Assembly: GCF_020360975.1 (NCBI RefSeq)
Contig: NW_025408684.1
Location: forward strand, 1,364,001-1,428,000
DNA length: 64,000 nt
Origin: Hirsutella rhossiliensis
Taxonomy: Eukaryota > Ascomycota > Sordariomycetes > Hypocreales > Ophiocordycipitaceae
Reading direction: 5' to 3'
The position numbers were made by a program, and so were the translations under genes. Position 1 is the first letter of the stretch. Every line of letters begins with the position of its first letter. The notes under the pieces were generated by a model. The model worked only from the letters and a program-made list of their open reading frames with translations, did no database searches and had not been told where the DNA came from. Shown piece by piece: positions 12,156-22,405 of the stretch.

Positions 12156-15002
12156 TTTGGTCGGTGCAGAGATGGGCGTGGCGACGAGACGCGTAGAGGC
12201 TGTGCGAGGGCGATGCGCGCCGCCCGTTGCGGTCAGTGTGGGGCCAAGGGAAGGGAGCGGGTGAGTCGAGGACCGAGGCCGCGGGCGAGAGATCTTGGGC
12301 CCTGGGAGTGGGAACGGTGACCCCCAAGAGGAGGGCACGAGGCGGAGGAGGGGAGGCGGCTGCAGAGAACAAGGAGGGGAGATGATGGCCGGAAGGAGGA
12401 TACGGCGACAAAGTCGAAGACGAGACTCGAGGGCGCAGGCGAGGCGGAAGACGGCGAGCTGCAGGAGGGGGAAGAGAGAGACAGCGGGAAAGAGAGAGAG
12501 GGAGGGTAAGGACGTGGCAAACGTGGGCGGGACGGACGTATCGCCTACTCGAGGCACGAGGCTGATGTCGTCGGTTGCTCGTCGAGGCCAAGTGTGGTTG
12601 TTGACGCTGGAAATTCGCTACCAGGCCCACTGTATGCTGGGCAAAGGCTGACGAGGGACGAGTGGGCCGACGGAGTCAGTTAACGGCGAACAAGGCAGTC
12701 GAGGTACATGAATTCAGTACCGTGCTCCATTATGGGGCGCGGCAGAAAGCGGCCGGCGCAGCGAGAGAAATGGTACCGGGGTTTGGAGGTACTGATTCGA
12801 CACAGGCGAAGGCATTTGGCCTGGTAGGGCCAAGCAGAAAGGTACATAGATGGTGTGTACCTGGTAAATTACCAGTATGCGCTGCGCGCGAGTAAGTCGG
12901 CAGTCGCCGTGCTCTGGTGGCGGTACTTGACACAGCGCCGGGCTCTGCACCCAAGAGCAGGTATCTCGCCCAGGAAACGCTCGCATGAAGGCCTTGGTAC
13001 CTCGCCATACGGGATAGAGTTTGCAATTGGCCCATCATGCAAAACTGCGAGAGGGCGTCCTACATGATATCTCCGGACACAGATGGAATGTGTGGCATGT
13101 GCTCAGCTCAAAAGACTTTTCTACGACGCATAACAAAGTACAGTACCTTCCGTATTGCCCTCGACTCCTCGAGAAGAGAAATGGGCTAGCCAGTGGCGAG
13201 TCGAGGGCTTAGGTAATCAAGGTCCCAGTTCGTGTTAAATACCTTAGGTACCTCTACACTATTAATACAGTGCATAGGTACGTATAAGAGAAGAGCATGT
13301 CCTGCTTCTGAGCCCCTTTTCCGGCTCCTTCTCCGCTCCGAGTGTGCGGCTCCAGCTCCACCTTGCTCACCAAAATTTCTTTCCCCCTTCTTTCTCGTTG
13401 GCCTTCACATTTGATATTCGCTAAACTACAAATGCTTCCTTCTTTAACCGACCATGCATTTGATGGTTCGACCTGATGAACTCTTTTCCCTTGTTCAAGA
13501 CCGGCTCGTCATGCTCAAGTGCCAAGGCGGCAGCTTCCCGGCTGTATGCCGACTAACTTACCTACCTAATTATTACCTACCTACCTAAAAAGGGCCCAAG
13601 TACACGACGGTTAGTCAGCGCCTGTCGACGTCGTCGGACCACTTTGATGGCTTCAACCTGTCCTCTCGACGTGTTCCCGACGCCCATGCTGCGTGTCCAA
13701 GCCTGTTTGACTCTATAGTATTTGCTAAAATCCGTGTGGATAGCATGGCCGGATGGTCCTCCCCATGACGTGCCTACCCTCGACCTCGAGTTCCGTCTTG
13801 CTCCGTGTCCATCACCGCATACGACCACGCTTCTGCGCCCGCGATGACATCCAGCCTTACTTGAAACCAAGGCCACAGGAGGATGAGATGCCCCTGACTC
13901 AGCTATACTTAGCTGAGGGCTCACTTAGCTGAGGGCTCTGCCGACTGCGCAATGTCGCATTTACTGGGTTTGGACGACTTGCTGCCTCGGAAGGGCTGCT
14001 CTCCTCGGTAAAGCTGGCGTTCGCATGTCTATCTCCATTTCTCCCCTTTCCTCTGAGAGTGTGCAAGCCATGAGATGCTTGATGGAGCCCGCTGTTGGAG
14101 CACCTGGCCCAACACCCATCTGTGGGAAAGCAACTCTCTCGGCCTGTACCCATCGCAGCAGTAAGTGACGTTGCCGCGTGCCGCTTTTGAATCGGCTTAC
14201 ACTGACATCTCCACACAGATGTGTCCCAGACACTGCAGGCAATGCAAAGCTAGCTTCAAAGCTACCTCTACAAGCACGCAAACGAGCCCTCGGTCCACGG
14301 TTCCTCGAAGCGTTTGCTGTGCTGAGCCTGTGCCCCTTGAACGCCGTTGGTACCGACTCCAATCCATGTCCCGGACGAGGTGGCGCCCACTCGCACCTGT
14401 TCAGAGGTACGGGCACGCTTTCGCCATGGCAACCGCACCAAAGCGTGTTCAGAGCCTTATAAGGTCCAATTACGTCAACCCTTTCAACCAGCGGGCCCAG
14501 ACACCCTGCTTAATCGTAGTCGAGTGGTTAAAGGGGTGCACACCTTTACCTTCCCGATACGATTAGGTCCTGGGCCCTCAGAGACGTTGCCAGCCCTTGA
14601 CGACCGACGGGTCGATTCCGAGCTGATTACAACGCAAAGGATTTGAAATACCCCACAGCCGCGAAAGCGCCGGGGCGCGCTGTAGTATCTCCGCTGGAAG
14701 GCAGAAAGAGAGGTAGCAGGGCGTGGAAGACGTTTTTTTGGCCTTGATTCCTTTCTTTTTGGCCTTGCCAGCGTCGGGGTTCGAAGGCCTGGCCTCCTTT
14801 TTCTTGCATCGTGACCTCTGCAGGGTCACGAGACTGGACTGGATGCCCAACGCGGACAGTGCTGTGCGCCACTGTTCGCTGTGTGTACCTTTGTGACTCA
14901 CTGCACGAGAGCACAGGTGGTAAGGCAACAAAGGGCACGGTTATGATGCGGATTGAGTCGCGGGTGAAGGATTCAATGCTCTACGTCGCTAAGTCCCCTA
15001 TA
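12156..15002. other. Intergenic region of 2.8 kb
   Basis: No well-supported gene. The first 500 bases are the GOLPH3 promoter and leader. Around 13,560-13,590 lies a CCTA/ACCT repeat. Around 14,510-14,630 lie tRNA-like A- and B-box sequences without a convincing cloverleaf. On the minus strand at 14,700-14,850 a Lys-rich stretch looks coding-like but has no recognisable family. An inverted repeat, TCGTGACC with GGTCACGA, lies at 14,809-14,831. Confidence 0.45.
13561..13590. repeat. CCTA-rich short repeat
   Basis: Repeated CTAC/CCTA tetramers interrupted by an AT-rich centre. CCTA-type repeats of this kind recur in the intergenic DNA of this window. Confidence 0.6.
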
Positions 15003-16040
15003 CTACACGTCGCGAGCCGCCTCTTTCCAAAGCTCATCGAAATCAATCTCTTCAGATGCAAACATGTCGCGGATTTTGGTGGCCGCAGCCTCTTGCTTGT
15101 CTGGGCCGAATCCTCCAGCTTGCGTGGACTCCAGCTGCACAATCTCGACCCAGCGATAGAAAAGGTCCTCTTTGCCCATGGCTGTGAGGGCATCCCGGAA
15201 GGCGAAGACCTGCCTGCGCTTGTCATCCGAATCCGTCTCGGAGCCAACCTTCAGGTCGTAACACAGCCATCCGTAGTCCTTGTGGTATACCAAGACGACA
15301 GTTTTGAACGCTTCGACGGCGACTGTCTTGTTGTCGACGAGTGCGTGTGCATAGACCATGGCCTCCCAGTCGAGGTCCCAGGAGCCGTTCATGAGCAGGT
15401 AGCCCGTCTTCTGCTCTTGTAGCAGGGGAGACGTGGCCTGCTGGACGTAGGCGACGAGAATCTTGCGGGCGTCGGCGTCCTTGAAGATGTCGCCGAGGAC
15501 CTGGTCCCAGTCGCGGCTTCGGCGGACGTAGATTTCCTTATCACGGAAGCCGACCTTCCACCGCCATCGCATTGGATTTCCGTGACGCTGGCCGGCAGCA
15601 AACTCGACCGGCCAGGGCCAGACGAAGACGACGAGTACAAAGTCGATGAACATGACGATGCCGCGCTTGGCAACCTCGCGCGCAAGCTCGCCCCAGGTGG
15701 CCTGGGCGGCGGGGAAAGTTGCCTCGCTAGGGTAGCCAAGGGCCGAGACGACGAGCTGCCAGTACCAGGGGAGGATCGAGTACATGCGCCAGACAAAGAG
15801 CAGGGAGACGCAGACGTTCATGGCCACGGGGACGAGGAAGATTTTGCGCTTGAAGGCGGCGGGCTTGGAGTCAATGTGGGCGATGTAGACGTGCTTTTCC
15901 GAGAGCCCATCGGCAAAGGACTCGAGCGCCTCGGGCGGGCGCTTGAACGGAGCCGGGGGATCCCCCTTGAAGTCCTCGTCGCCGCCGCCGCCGTAGCCGG
16001 ACTGCCTTGACTTTGCCGCCTTTCTCCTGGCGGGGGCCAT
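15003..16040 (-). CDS. Conserved fungal membrane protein of unknown function
   Basis: Single exon, 345 residues. The N-terminal 45 residues are basic and low-complexity (MAPARRKAAKSRQSGYGGGG). Two hydrophobic spans follow: about residues 67-102 (IFLVPVAMNVCVSLLFVWRM and onward) and about 125-145 (IVMFIDFVLVVFVWPWPVEF). The C-terminal 190 residues are hydrophilic and look globular, with WRWKVGFRDKEIYVRRSRDWD and a Trp/Tyr-rich core (YLLMNGSWDLDWEAMVYAHA). I recall no named domain. The layout suggests an endomembrane or mitochondrial protein with two segments and a soluble tail, which is inference. It is divergent from the mIF2 gene with a shared promoter of 587 bp. Confidence 0.8.
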   Translation of the reverse strand: MAPARRKAAKSRQSGYGGGGDEDFKGDPPAPFKRPPEALESFADGLSEKHVYIAHIDSKPAAFKRKIFLVPVAMNVCVSLLFVWRMYSILPWYWQLVVSALGYPSEATFPAAQATWGELAREVAKRGIVMFIDFVLVVFVWPWPVEFAAGQRHGNPMRWRWKVGFRDKEIYVRRSRDWDQVLGDIFKDADARKILVAYVQQATSPLLQEQKTGYLLMNGSWDLDWEAMVYAHALVDNKTVAVEAFKTVVLVYHKDYGWLCYDLKVGSETDSDDKRRQVFAFRDALTAMGKEDLFYRWVEIVQLESTQAGGFGPDKQEAAATKIRDMFASEEIDFDELWKEAARDV

Positions 16041-16627
16041 GGCAGACGAGGGGGTTGAGCTCTCTCCGGCGTGTCTCGGGCGCAGTGGACAGGCCTCGAG
16101 GCGAGCGCCGGCTTGGTGGCTTGGATGAGGTTTGAGGCCGTTGAAGTTGGCCGCGGCTGATCTGTCAACGGCCGTGGGAGCAAGGAAGAACTGCCACTGT
16201 GGTGGGGCAGACGGGACGGCTCAGGACATGCTGCCACCAACACAAGGGCAAGGGCCACAAAAATAGGGGCAGACGGGTGTGACGAAGCCGGTGTAAATCT
16301 ATCCGAGACTGTTGGCAGAGAAGCTTTGCCCAAGGAACTCTTACCGGCCGTGGCCCGAATCAAGACGCAGCTTCAGATAACTTAGTTATGGGTTAGATTA
16401 CGGATAGTACAAGTTACTTTGTCGATTATGTCACCTTTGAGCTCGGCACTAAACAAAGCGGATACGTAATCCCGCCCCCCGAACTCCCTCGGCTGACCTT
16501 CCGCCACACTACCTACCATTGGCTGGCTGCCACTCGTCGATAAAAAAATCCAATCGCGAGCTTCGACAACCGGCTTGCCATGCCCCCAGAGTCCTGCGTC
16601 ACGCCTTTCCGGGCACCTTTAGCCGCC
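16041..16627. promoter_or_regulatory. Divergent promoter between the membrane protein and mIF2
   Basis: Intergenic space between two head-to-head genes. An inverted CCAAT box (ATTGG) lies at about 16,519-16,523 and an A-rich tract (ATAAAAAAAT) follows about 20 bases on. Nothing else is recognised. Confidence 0.5.
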
Positions 16628-19600
16628 ATGTTCGGCGCCCGCGCATCAAGGGTAGGCGACTCAAGCCCAAGCTAGAGCTCAAGCTACAATAACCCACGTC
16701 TAACCTATTTCCTCATAATGCAGGGCCGCCGCCAACCGTTCGTCTGCGCTTCATGTCGACACAAGCTCTCTACAATGGCTCGATTGCCGCCGAAGCGCCC
16801 CTCGTCCATCTGGCCCGGGTCTTCCAAGCCGTCGCGGCAGTCTGTATCAGCCACCCGGCCTGCTCCGCGTCGATGGGGTGCTCGCCATCTCTCCGCTTCG
16901 GTACCGCTCTACGACTCAGCTCCAAACGGAGGCTCCTCTCAACCTTCGCGCTTCCCAGGGGCCTTTGGAGGCGGAGCAGGCGGTTCGTGGGGCTCGTTCG
17001 CTTCGGGTGTCGCTCGCTCCACGGCCGGCTCGCTGGCCAACGGTGGTCTCCTCCCCCATGAACGAGAAGCGCGCAAGCAGACGGCCGCCTCGGCACCTCC
17101 GCCTAAGCCTACGCCAGCTGCCCCTAGACCAACGCCCCCGAATCCGGCTCCTAGGGGTCAAAGGCCTACGAGGGGAGGCCTCAGGCACGGCCTCGCCGAG
17201 GCCCAAGTCAACATGTCAAGATCTGTTCTCGCCAATGTCTTCAACACGGACCGCGAGCCGCGATCGCGACCGACTCCCGTGTCGTGGACAGCTCCGGATC
17301 AGCACTCAGCGTCGAAAGCATCCCCCGGCGGGGTGGCAGGGCCAGCGCAATCACCCCCTGCGCAACCCAGACCTGGCTTGGGCCTTTACGGCAACCGCAA
17401 GTTGACCGTGCTGGAATCGCCAAAGCCTTCGGGCAGCCCAGGGCCGCCGCAGCGGCAAGCATGGGGCTCCTTTGGCGACCGTAGAGCACAAACAGCGGAG
17501 CACGTGGCACAGCCCGCCGGGCGAGACGGAGTGGCGCACACCATCGGATCCTTTTCTTCGATGCTGGAGCTGGCCAATGCCAGCAAACAGCCACCCAGCA
17601 AGCCCAGGGCCAACGATGAGGATTTTTGGGGAGAGCTTGAGAACAGGTTCGCCAGCTTCAAGGACAATAGCAGGAAAGGCCGGGAGGCTGCCGCCGCCCC
17701 CTGGACAGCGAAGCAAACCCAAGAGGGGTCGTCAAAACCAGCCCACGATGCCAACACTCATAAGTCAGGCGGCGGTCAAGACACCACATTGACTGAAGTG
17801 CAGCGGCAGAGGCGCCTGATGAGGTATGAGATTGAAGACGAGTCAATGCGGAATCAGACCTTGAAAAAGTCCAAGAAAGTCCACAGGCGGGGCCGGGGCG
17901 AGCAGGACGATAGCGAGTGGGATGACGAGGCTGTCTACCGTTGGGAGCAACGGCAACGTGCCAAGGCCGAGAAGGAGGCCCGAAAGCAACGAGCCGTCCC
18001 GGATGAGCCGACGGCGGTCCCCATTTTCCTCCCCGAATACATCAGTGTATCGAACCTGGGACAGGCGTTGAAGCAACGCGCCAACCGATTTCTCAAGGAC
18101 ATGGAAGAAATGGGGTTCGAGAACATCACGCTCGACACCATCATGGCGGGTGACACGGCGGCCCTCGTCGCGATGGAGTATGGGTTCGAGCCAACCATTG
18201 ACACCGGCTCGCAAAGAGACCTGAGGCCTCGGCCGCCACCCGCAGAAGCCTCGTCTCTGCCTGGACGCCCTCCAATTGTCACCATCATGGGCCATGTCGA
18301 TCATGGCAAGACAACTCTCCTCGACTGGCTGAGAAAGTCGTCCGTCGCCGCGCAGGAGCACGGGGGCATCACGCAACACATCGGTGCGTTTGTGGTTAAG
18401 ATGTCGTCGGGCAAGCCCATCACGTTCCTTGACACGCCCGGGCATGCCGCCTTTCTGTCCATGCGCCAGCGCGGAGCAAATGTGACCGACATTGTCGTGC
18501 TAGTGGTTGCGGCAGACGACAGCGTCATGCCGCAGACGATTGAGGCCCTGAAGCATGCCACGGCGGCCAAGGTGCCCATTATTGTGGCCATCAACAAGAT
18601 TGACAAGGAGGACGCGCGCGTTGACCAGGTCAAGATCGATCTTTCGCGACATGGGGTTGAGATTGAGGACTACGGAGGGGATGTCCAGGTCGTCTGTGTC
18701 AGCGGCAAGACTGGCCAGGGCATGAACGACCTGGAGGAGAACATCGTCACGCTCTCCGAGGTTCTCGACGTGCGCGCCGAGACGGACGGCATGGCTGAGG
18801 GCTGGGTTCTAGAATCGAGCATCAAGCAAGACGGCAAGGTGGCCACGGTCCTCGTCAAACGAGGAACCTTGAGGCTCGGCGACTTTATTGTCGCAGGGAA
18901 GTCGTGGGCCAGGATCCGTTTGCTGCGAAACGAGGCGGGCACTGAACTCGACGAAGCATCTGCAGGGACGCCCGTCGAGGTACTCGGCTGGCGAGACCTG
19001 CCCCCTGCCGGAGAGCAGGTGCTGCAGGCTCCCGACGAGGGCAAAGCCAAGTCGGCGGTCGAATATCGCATGGAAATGGCTAACCGGGAGGAGAGCTCCT
19101 TGCAGCTCGCCGAGCAAGAGCAGCGGCAGCGGGAAAAGGCTGCGGCAGAAGCTGCGGAAGCGGCGGCGGCGGCAGCGGGCGAGGAGGCACCGGCCGAGTC
19201 CACGATAGCCGAACAGTCCGGGGTGCTGCAGCAAAACTTTTGTGTCAAGGCGGACGTGGTCGGCTCCGTTGAGGCGGTCTGCAGCAGCATCCTCGAGCTG
19301 GGCAACCACGAGGCGCAGGCGACGATCCTGCGCTCCTCGGCGGGCCAGATTTCGGAATACGACGTGGACCATGCGGCCGCGTCCAACAGCATCCTGGTCA
19401 ACTTCAACATGCCGGTGCTGCCGCACATCAAGCAGCGCGCCGAGGCGGCCAAGGTCAGGATCCTGGACCACAGCGTTATCTACCACGTCGTCGATGATGT
19501 CAAGGCGGCGCTGTCAGCGCTGCTGCCCGAGGCGGTGTCGACGCGCGTCGTGGGCGAGGCAGACATTCTGCAGGTCTTTTCCATCAACACCAAGAAGCGG

Positions 19601-19972
19601 ACGTTTAAGAATATTGCGGGCTGCAAGGTGCGCAACGGAGCCATCAAGAGGTCGTCGCGGATCAAGGTGCTGCGCAAGGGCCGAGTCATCTATGACGGTA
19701 AGTCATTCCTCGCGCCAGCTCGAACCCCTTTTCCTCTCTCTACTACCACTGTTCCTCAAAACCCCCTTCCCCGTTGTCGTTGGGCGCCGATCTCGTTTGC
19801 TCACAATTTCTGCGCTGCAGGACACATCGACACGCTCAAGCACGTCAAAAAGGACGTCATGGAGATGGGCAAGGGCACCGAGTGCGGAATCGGCCTGGAG
19901 GGCTTCCAGGACTTTGCGGTGGACGATCAGATCCAGACTTACGAGGAGATTAAGGAAAAGCGATCCTTGTAG
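16628..19972 (+). CDS. IFM1: Mitochondrial translation initiation factor IF-2
   Basis: GTPase that places initiator tRNA on the mitochondrial ribosome. Three exons: a 24-nt exon 16628-16651 encoding MFGARASR, then 16724-19697 and 19821-19972; 1049 residues. The first intron has a clear CTAAC branch site 16 bases before its CAG, and joining gives a presequence-like start followed by [10 protein letters not shown]. An ATG at 16718 lies inside the acceptor region and would give a shorter alternative start. The first 440 residues are disordered and Pro/Ser-rich. IF2N-like [13 protein letters not shown] appears at about 450. The GTPase domain has GHVDHGKT (about 531), DTPGHAAF and NKID, followed by domains II-IV ([31 protein letters not shown]). 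The second intron is 123 nt, a multiple of three without a stop. Confidence 0.94.
19698..19820 (+). other. Stopless 123-nt intron in mIF2
   Basis: GTAAGT donor and GCAG acceptor. Splicing joins IYDG to [12 protein letters not shown] as in the family. Retention would keep the frame and insert 41 residues. Confidence 0.85.
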
Positions 19973-20375
19973 AGGGGCACTGTTGGGGCACGTGCCAAGA
20001 CGGTGTATATACATGGGATCGGTGGGAACCCGTCTTCCTAGACGTGGGAGTGTCTACAGGCTGGCATGGGAGGAGGTAGAGGGCAGCCGACTAGACGGCA
20101 TGGCTAGTATATGTAGAGATATGATGTGACAAGGCTAAAAAAAGACTCCTAGAATAAAGGAAAGAAAGACAAGCGGGCCAGCCGGCCAGCATGTATTATA
20201 GTTTCAGGGCCTGGATAGACATGAGCTAGTTGCTCGCGGATCAGTCGTGCTTCTCGAGCCGAGACATGGGCTCAGGAGGTATCAGGCAGTGAGTGCACAA
20301 GTCTAGGATGGTTCAAGAAGTGAGCGATTGTCTTGTCGGTTTACTCTTCCGCTTGTTGTGGCTCGGGGCAGCCGT
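19973..20375. other. Convergent 3' intergenic region
   Basis: Lies between the stop codons of mIF2 (+) and Tsr3 (-). AATAAA-like AGAATAAAGG at about 20,150 could be a polyadenylation signal for mIF2. No gene seen. Confidence 0.5.
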
Positions 20376-21650
20376 CTACCACCGACTCGGGGCAGAGACG
20401 GCGTTGGAGGAATACGTCCTGCTCGAGACCGTGGCTCGACTCCTATCCTTTTCCAGCTTGGCGAGGCCAATCTTGTCCGTCACGGGCGTCGCCTCGATGA
20501 TGTTGTCAAAGTCATCATCGTCTTCATCATCGTCATTATCGTCATCATCGTTATCGCTGGGGCTGCTGTTGTCCGAGTCGGGCTGCGGGTCGAGGTCGAC
20601 GGCAAACTGATGCCGCTGCTGGGGCCGGCTGATGGTGGCCGGCTTCTTCTTGCCATCGCCGCCTTGTTGGGAGCAGTCGAGGCCGGAGTCGGGGTTGGGG
20701 TTGGAAAAGGTCTTGGAGGCGAGGACCTTGCGGCGGATTTCCGCCATGGCGGCGGCATCGTCGTCGTCGTCGGATATGTCAAAGGGGTCTCTGTTGGATG
20801 GGTGCTCCAGTTCCGCCGTCGCTTGAGCTTCGGCGGGTGTGGGGTCCAGGGGCCGTTTGCCCAGGTATATGCCGTCGATGCTCCGCCCGTCTTGTGATTG
20901 AGCGTCTTGGTCGTCGTCGTCTTCTTCTTCTTCTTCTTCGTCTCCCGAGGACTTGGGCAGCCGGTGGTTTGTGTTCCCGCTCGTCCACATGTCGTCAGCG
21001 CCGCGCTCCCTGCTCTCGGCATACTCCCTCTCGAGCCTCTCCATCCACTCGGCTTCTGTCCTCTTCACGTGGGCGTCGTCGTCACAGGCGGCGTACTTGT
21101 CGAGGACGGTGCGGTTGATGTCGAGAAACGAGGGCCCGTAGGGGAAAGGGGCGAGGACCTGCTCTGCCCAGTCCGGGTGGCGGCAGATGTAAAAGGCGGC
21201 GGCGAGGGCCTCGACGCAGTTGAGGCGCCAGGGCTTGCCGTAGTTGACGGTGTTTGCGGCGACGAGGTAGGGCAGCAGGCGCTCGCACTTGCCGCCGACC
21301 TTGGCCCACTGGACCTCGGCGGTGCGGGCCCAGGAGCACTCGACGACGGCGGCGCCGTGCTGGTCCATGAGGGGCGCGTCGGCCGGGGAGAGGACCTGCT
21401 TGCCATTGGGGGTGATGATGACGCCGTTGTGGCGCTGGCCCAGGTGCAGCTCGCGCATGAGGCCGAGCCGCATCAGCCGCTTGCCGGAGCAGCGCTTAGG
21501 GTCGCAGTGGCCGAGGTCCCAGCAGGCGGCGCGGAAGGCGGGTGGCGCGGGGGCGTCGCCGTCACGGGGTCCCGAGGCTCGTCCGGGGCCGCCTCCGCGA
21601 TGGCCGGATTTGCGGCCGCGGGCGGCAAAGTCCTTTTTGTGGCGGACCAT
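20376..21650 (-). CDS. TSR3: Tsr3, 18S rRNA aminocarboxypropyltransferase
   Basis: Transfers the aminocarboxypropyl group from S-adenosylmethionine to the hypermodified pseudouridine of 18S rRNA, a late cytoplasmic step of 40S maturation. Single exon, 424 residues. The start MVRHKKDFAARGRKSG matches the basic N-terminus of fungal Tsr3. The conserved core (residues 40-200) has CWDLGHCDPKRCSGKRLMR, LSPADAPLMDQHGAAVVECS, LPYLVAANTVNYGKPWRLNC and VEALAAAFYICRHPDWA, including the NYGKPW motif. The C-terminal 200 residues are acidic, with runs of Asp and Glu coded by trinucleotide repeats, a known variable feature. The upstream in-frame codons (to 21719) are not family-like, so I use the ATG at 21650. 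Divergent from the GGA gene. Confidence 0.93.
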   Translation of the reverse strand: MVRHKKDFAARGRKSGHRGGGPGRASGPRDGDAPAPPAFRAACWDLGHCDPKRCSGKRLMRLGLMRELHLGQRHNGVIITPNGKQVLSPADAPLMDQHGAAVVECSWARTAEVQWAKVGGKCERLLPYLVAANTVNYGKPWRLNCVEALAAAFYICRHPDWAEQVLAPFPYGPSFLDINRTVLDKYAACDDDAHVKRTEAEWMERLEREYAESRERGADDMWTSGNTNHRLPKSSGDEEEEEEDDDDQDAQSQDGRSIDGIYLGKRPLDPTPAEAQATAELEHPSNRDPFDISDDDDDAAAMAEIRRKVLASKTFSNPNPDSGLDCSQQGGDGKKKPATISRPQQRHQFAVDLDPQPDSDNSSPSDNDDDDNDDDEDDDDFDNIIEATPVTDKIGLAKLEKDRSRATVSSRTYSSNAVSAPSRW

Positions 21651-21830
21651 TTGGGATGTCTTGGGTGTGCGTGTCCAGGTGTGACGGGCGGGCGCGCGGC
21701 TCTGCAGATGGAGGAGCAAGCAGCCGTAGAACTCGGGACTGGCCGGTGGCTCGGGCAGAGAAGCAAAAGGGAGAAGAATGAGGATGGGGGTAGGTTTTTG
21801 CGTTGCTGTGGCTGGCTCCGGATGGACAAA

Positions 21831-21857
21831 GTCGTCGTCGTCGTCGTCGTCGTCGTT
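21831..21857. repeat. GTC trinucleotide microsatellite
   Basis: About nine tandem GTC units in the TSR3 upstream region. Confidence 0.85.
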
Positions 21858-22298
21858 GACTCGAAGTCGTCGTGAGTTTCGAGGTCCAAGAGGGAGCCGG
21901 CAGTAAATAAATTGTTAGTGAGCGGGGCAGAGAAATCGTGAGAAAAAGAGAGCCCCGCCCTGCCATGTACCTCGTTCGCTCCTGGGCTCCCAACGCATGT
22001 ATCTTCTGGGCCAGCGTGAGCGGCAGCGGTACCTGACGCATGCACAATACAATACAATACAAGCGCAGATAATAGCCACCTTGGCCGCCCAGCGCTTCTC
22101 TCCGCGACCGAATCATCTCATCTCAAGCCTCGCAACCTTTCGGGCGCCCACGGTAAGAACAAGCACAACCACGACTGCTTCCCGTGGCCGCTCCCCCGAG
22201 AAACCATGCCATGACACTCCCCTGAGCAATTTGCCATCGCCTCCGGCTCTGCGTTGCCCTGTGACAGGGGCCCCCATCGTCTTCCGAAGCGCCGCCCG

Positions 22299-22370
22299 TC
22301 TCTCTCTCTCTCTCTCGCCTCTCGCCTCTCGCCTCTCGCCCGACCGCCTCCTCCTCCTCCTCCTCCCATC
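22299..22370. repeat. CT, GCCTCTC and CTC tandem tracts
   Basis: A (TC)n run, then four GCCTCTC units, then a CTC run, immediately 5' of the GGA start codon. This is a typical pyrimidine-rich fungal leader. Confidence 0.8.
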
Positions 22371-22405
22371 TTCCCGAGTCCATCCATCGCAAAGACACCC
22401 ACACC

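Larger units (their letters stand above)
21651..22405. promoter_or_regulatory. Divergent promoter between TSR3 and GGA
   Basis: Head-to-head spacing of 755 bp. Holds a GTC trinucleotide run (about 21,831-21,857), an AATAC repeat (about 22,047-22,062) and a CT-rich leader with GCCTCTC and CTC repeats just before the GGA start. Confidence 0.5.

Noticed and set aside
18670..19486. Minus-strand open frames of 225-260 residues opposite mIF2
   Set aside because: Antisense shadows of the conserved IF-2 domains; no independent start context or motifs.
20898..21875. 325-residue plus-strand frame opposite TSR3
   Set aside because: Runs of Val and Phe come from the complement of Asp/Glu codon repeats; the minus-strand product is a clear Tsr3.
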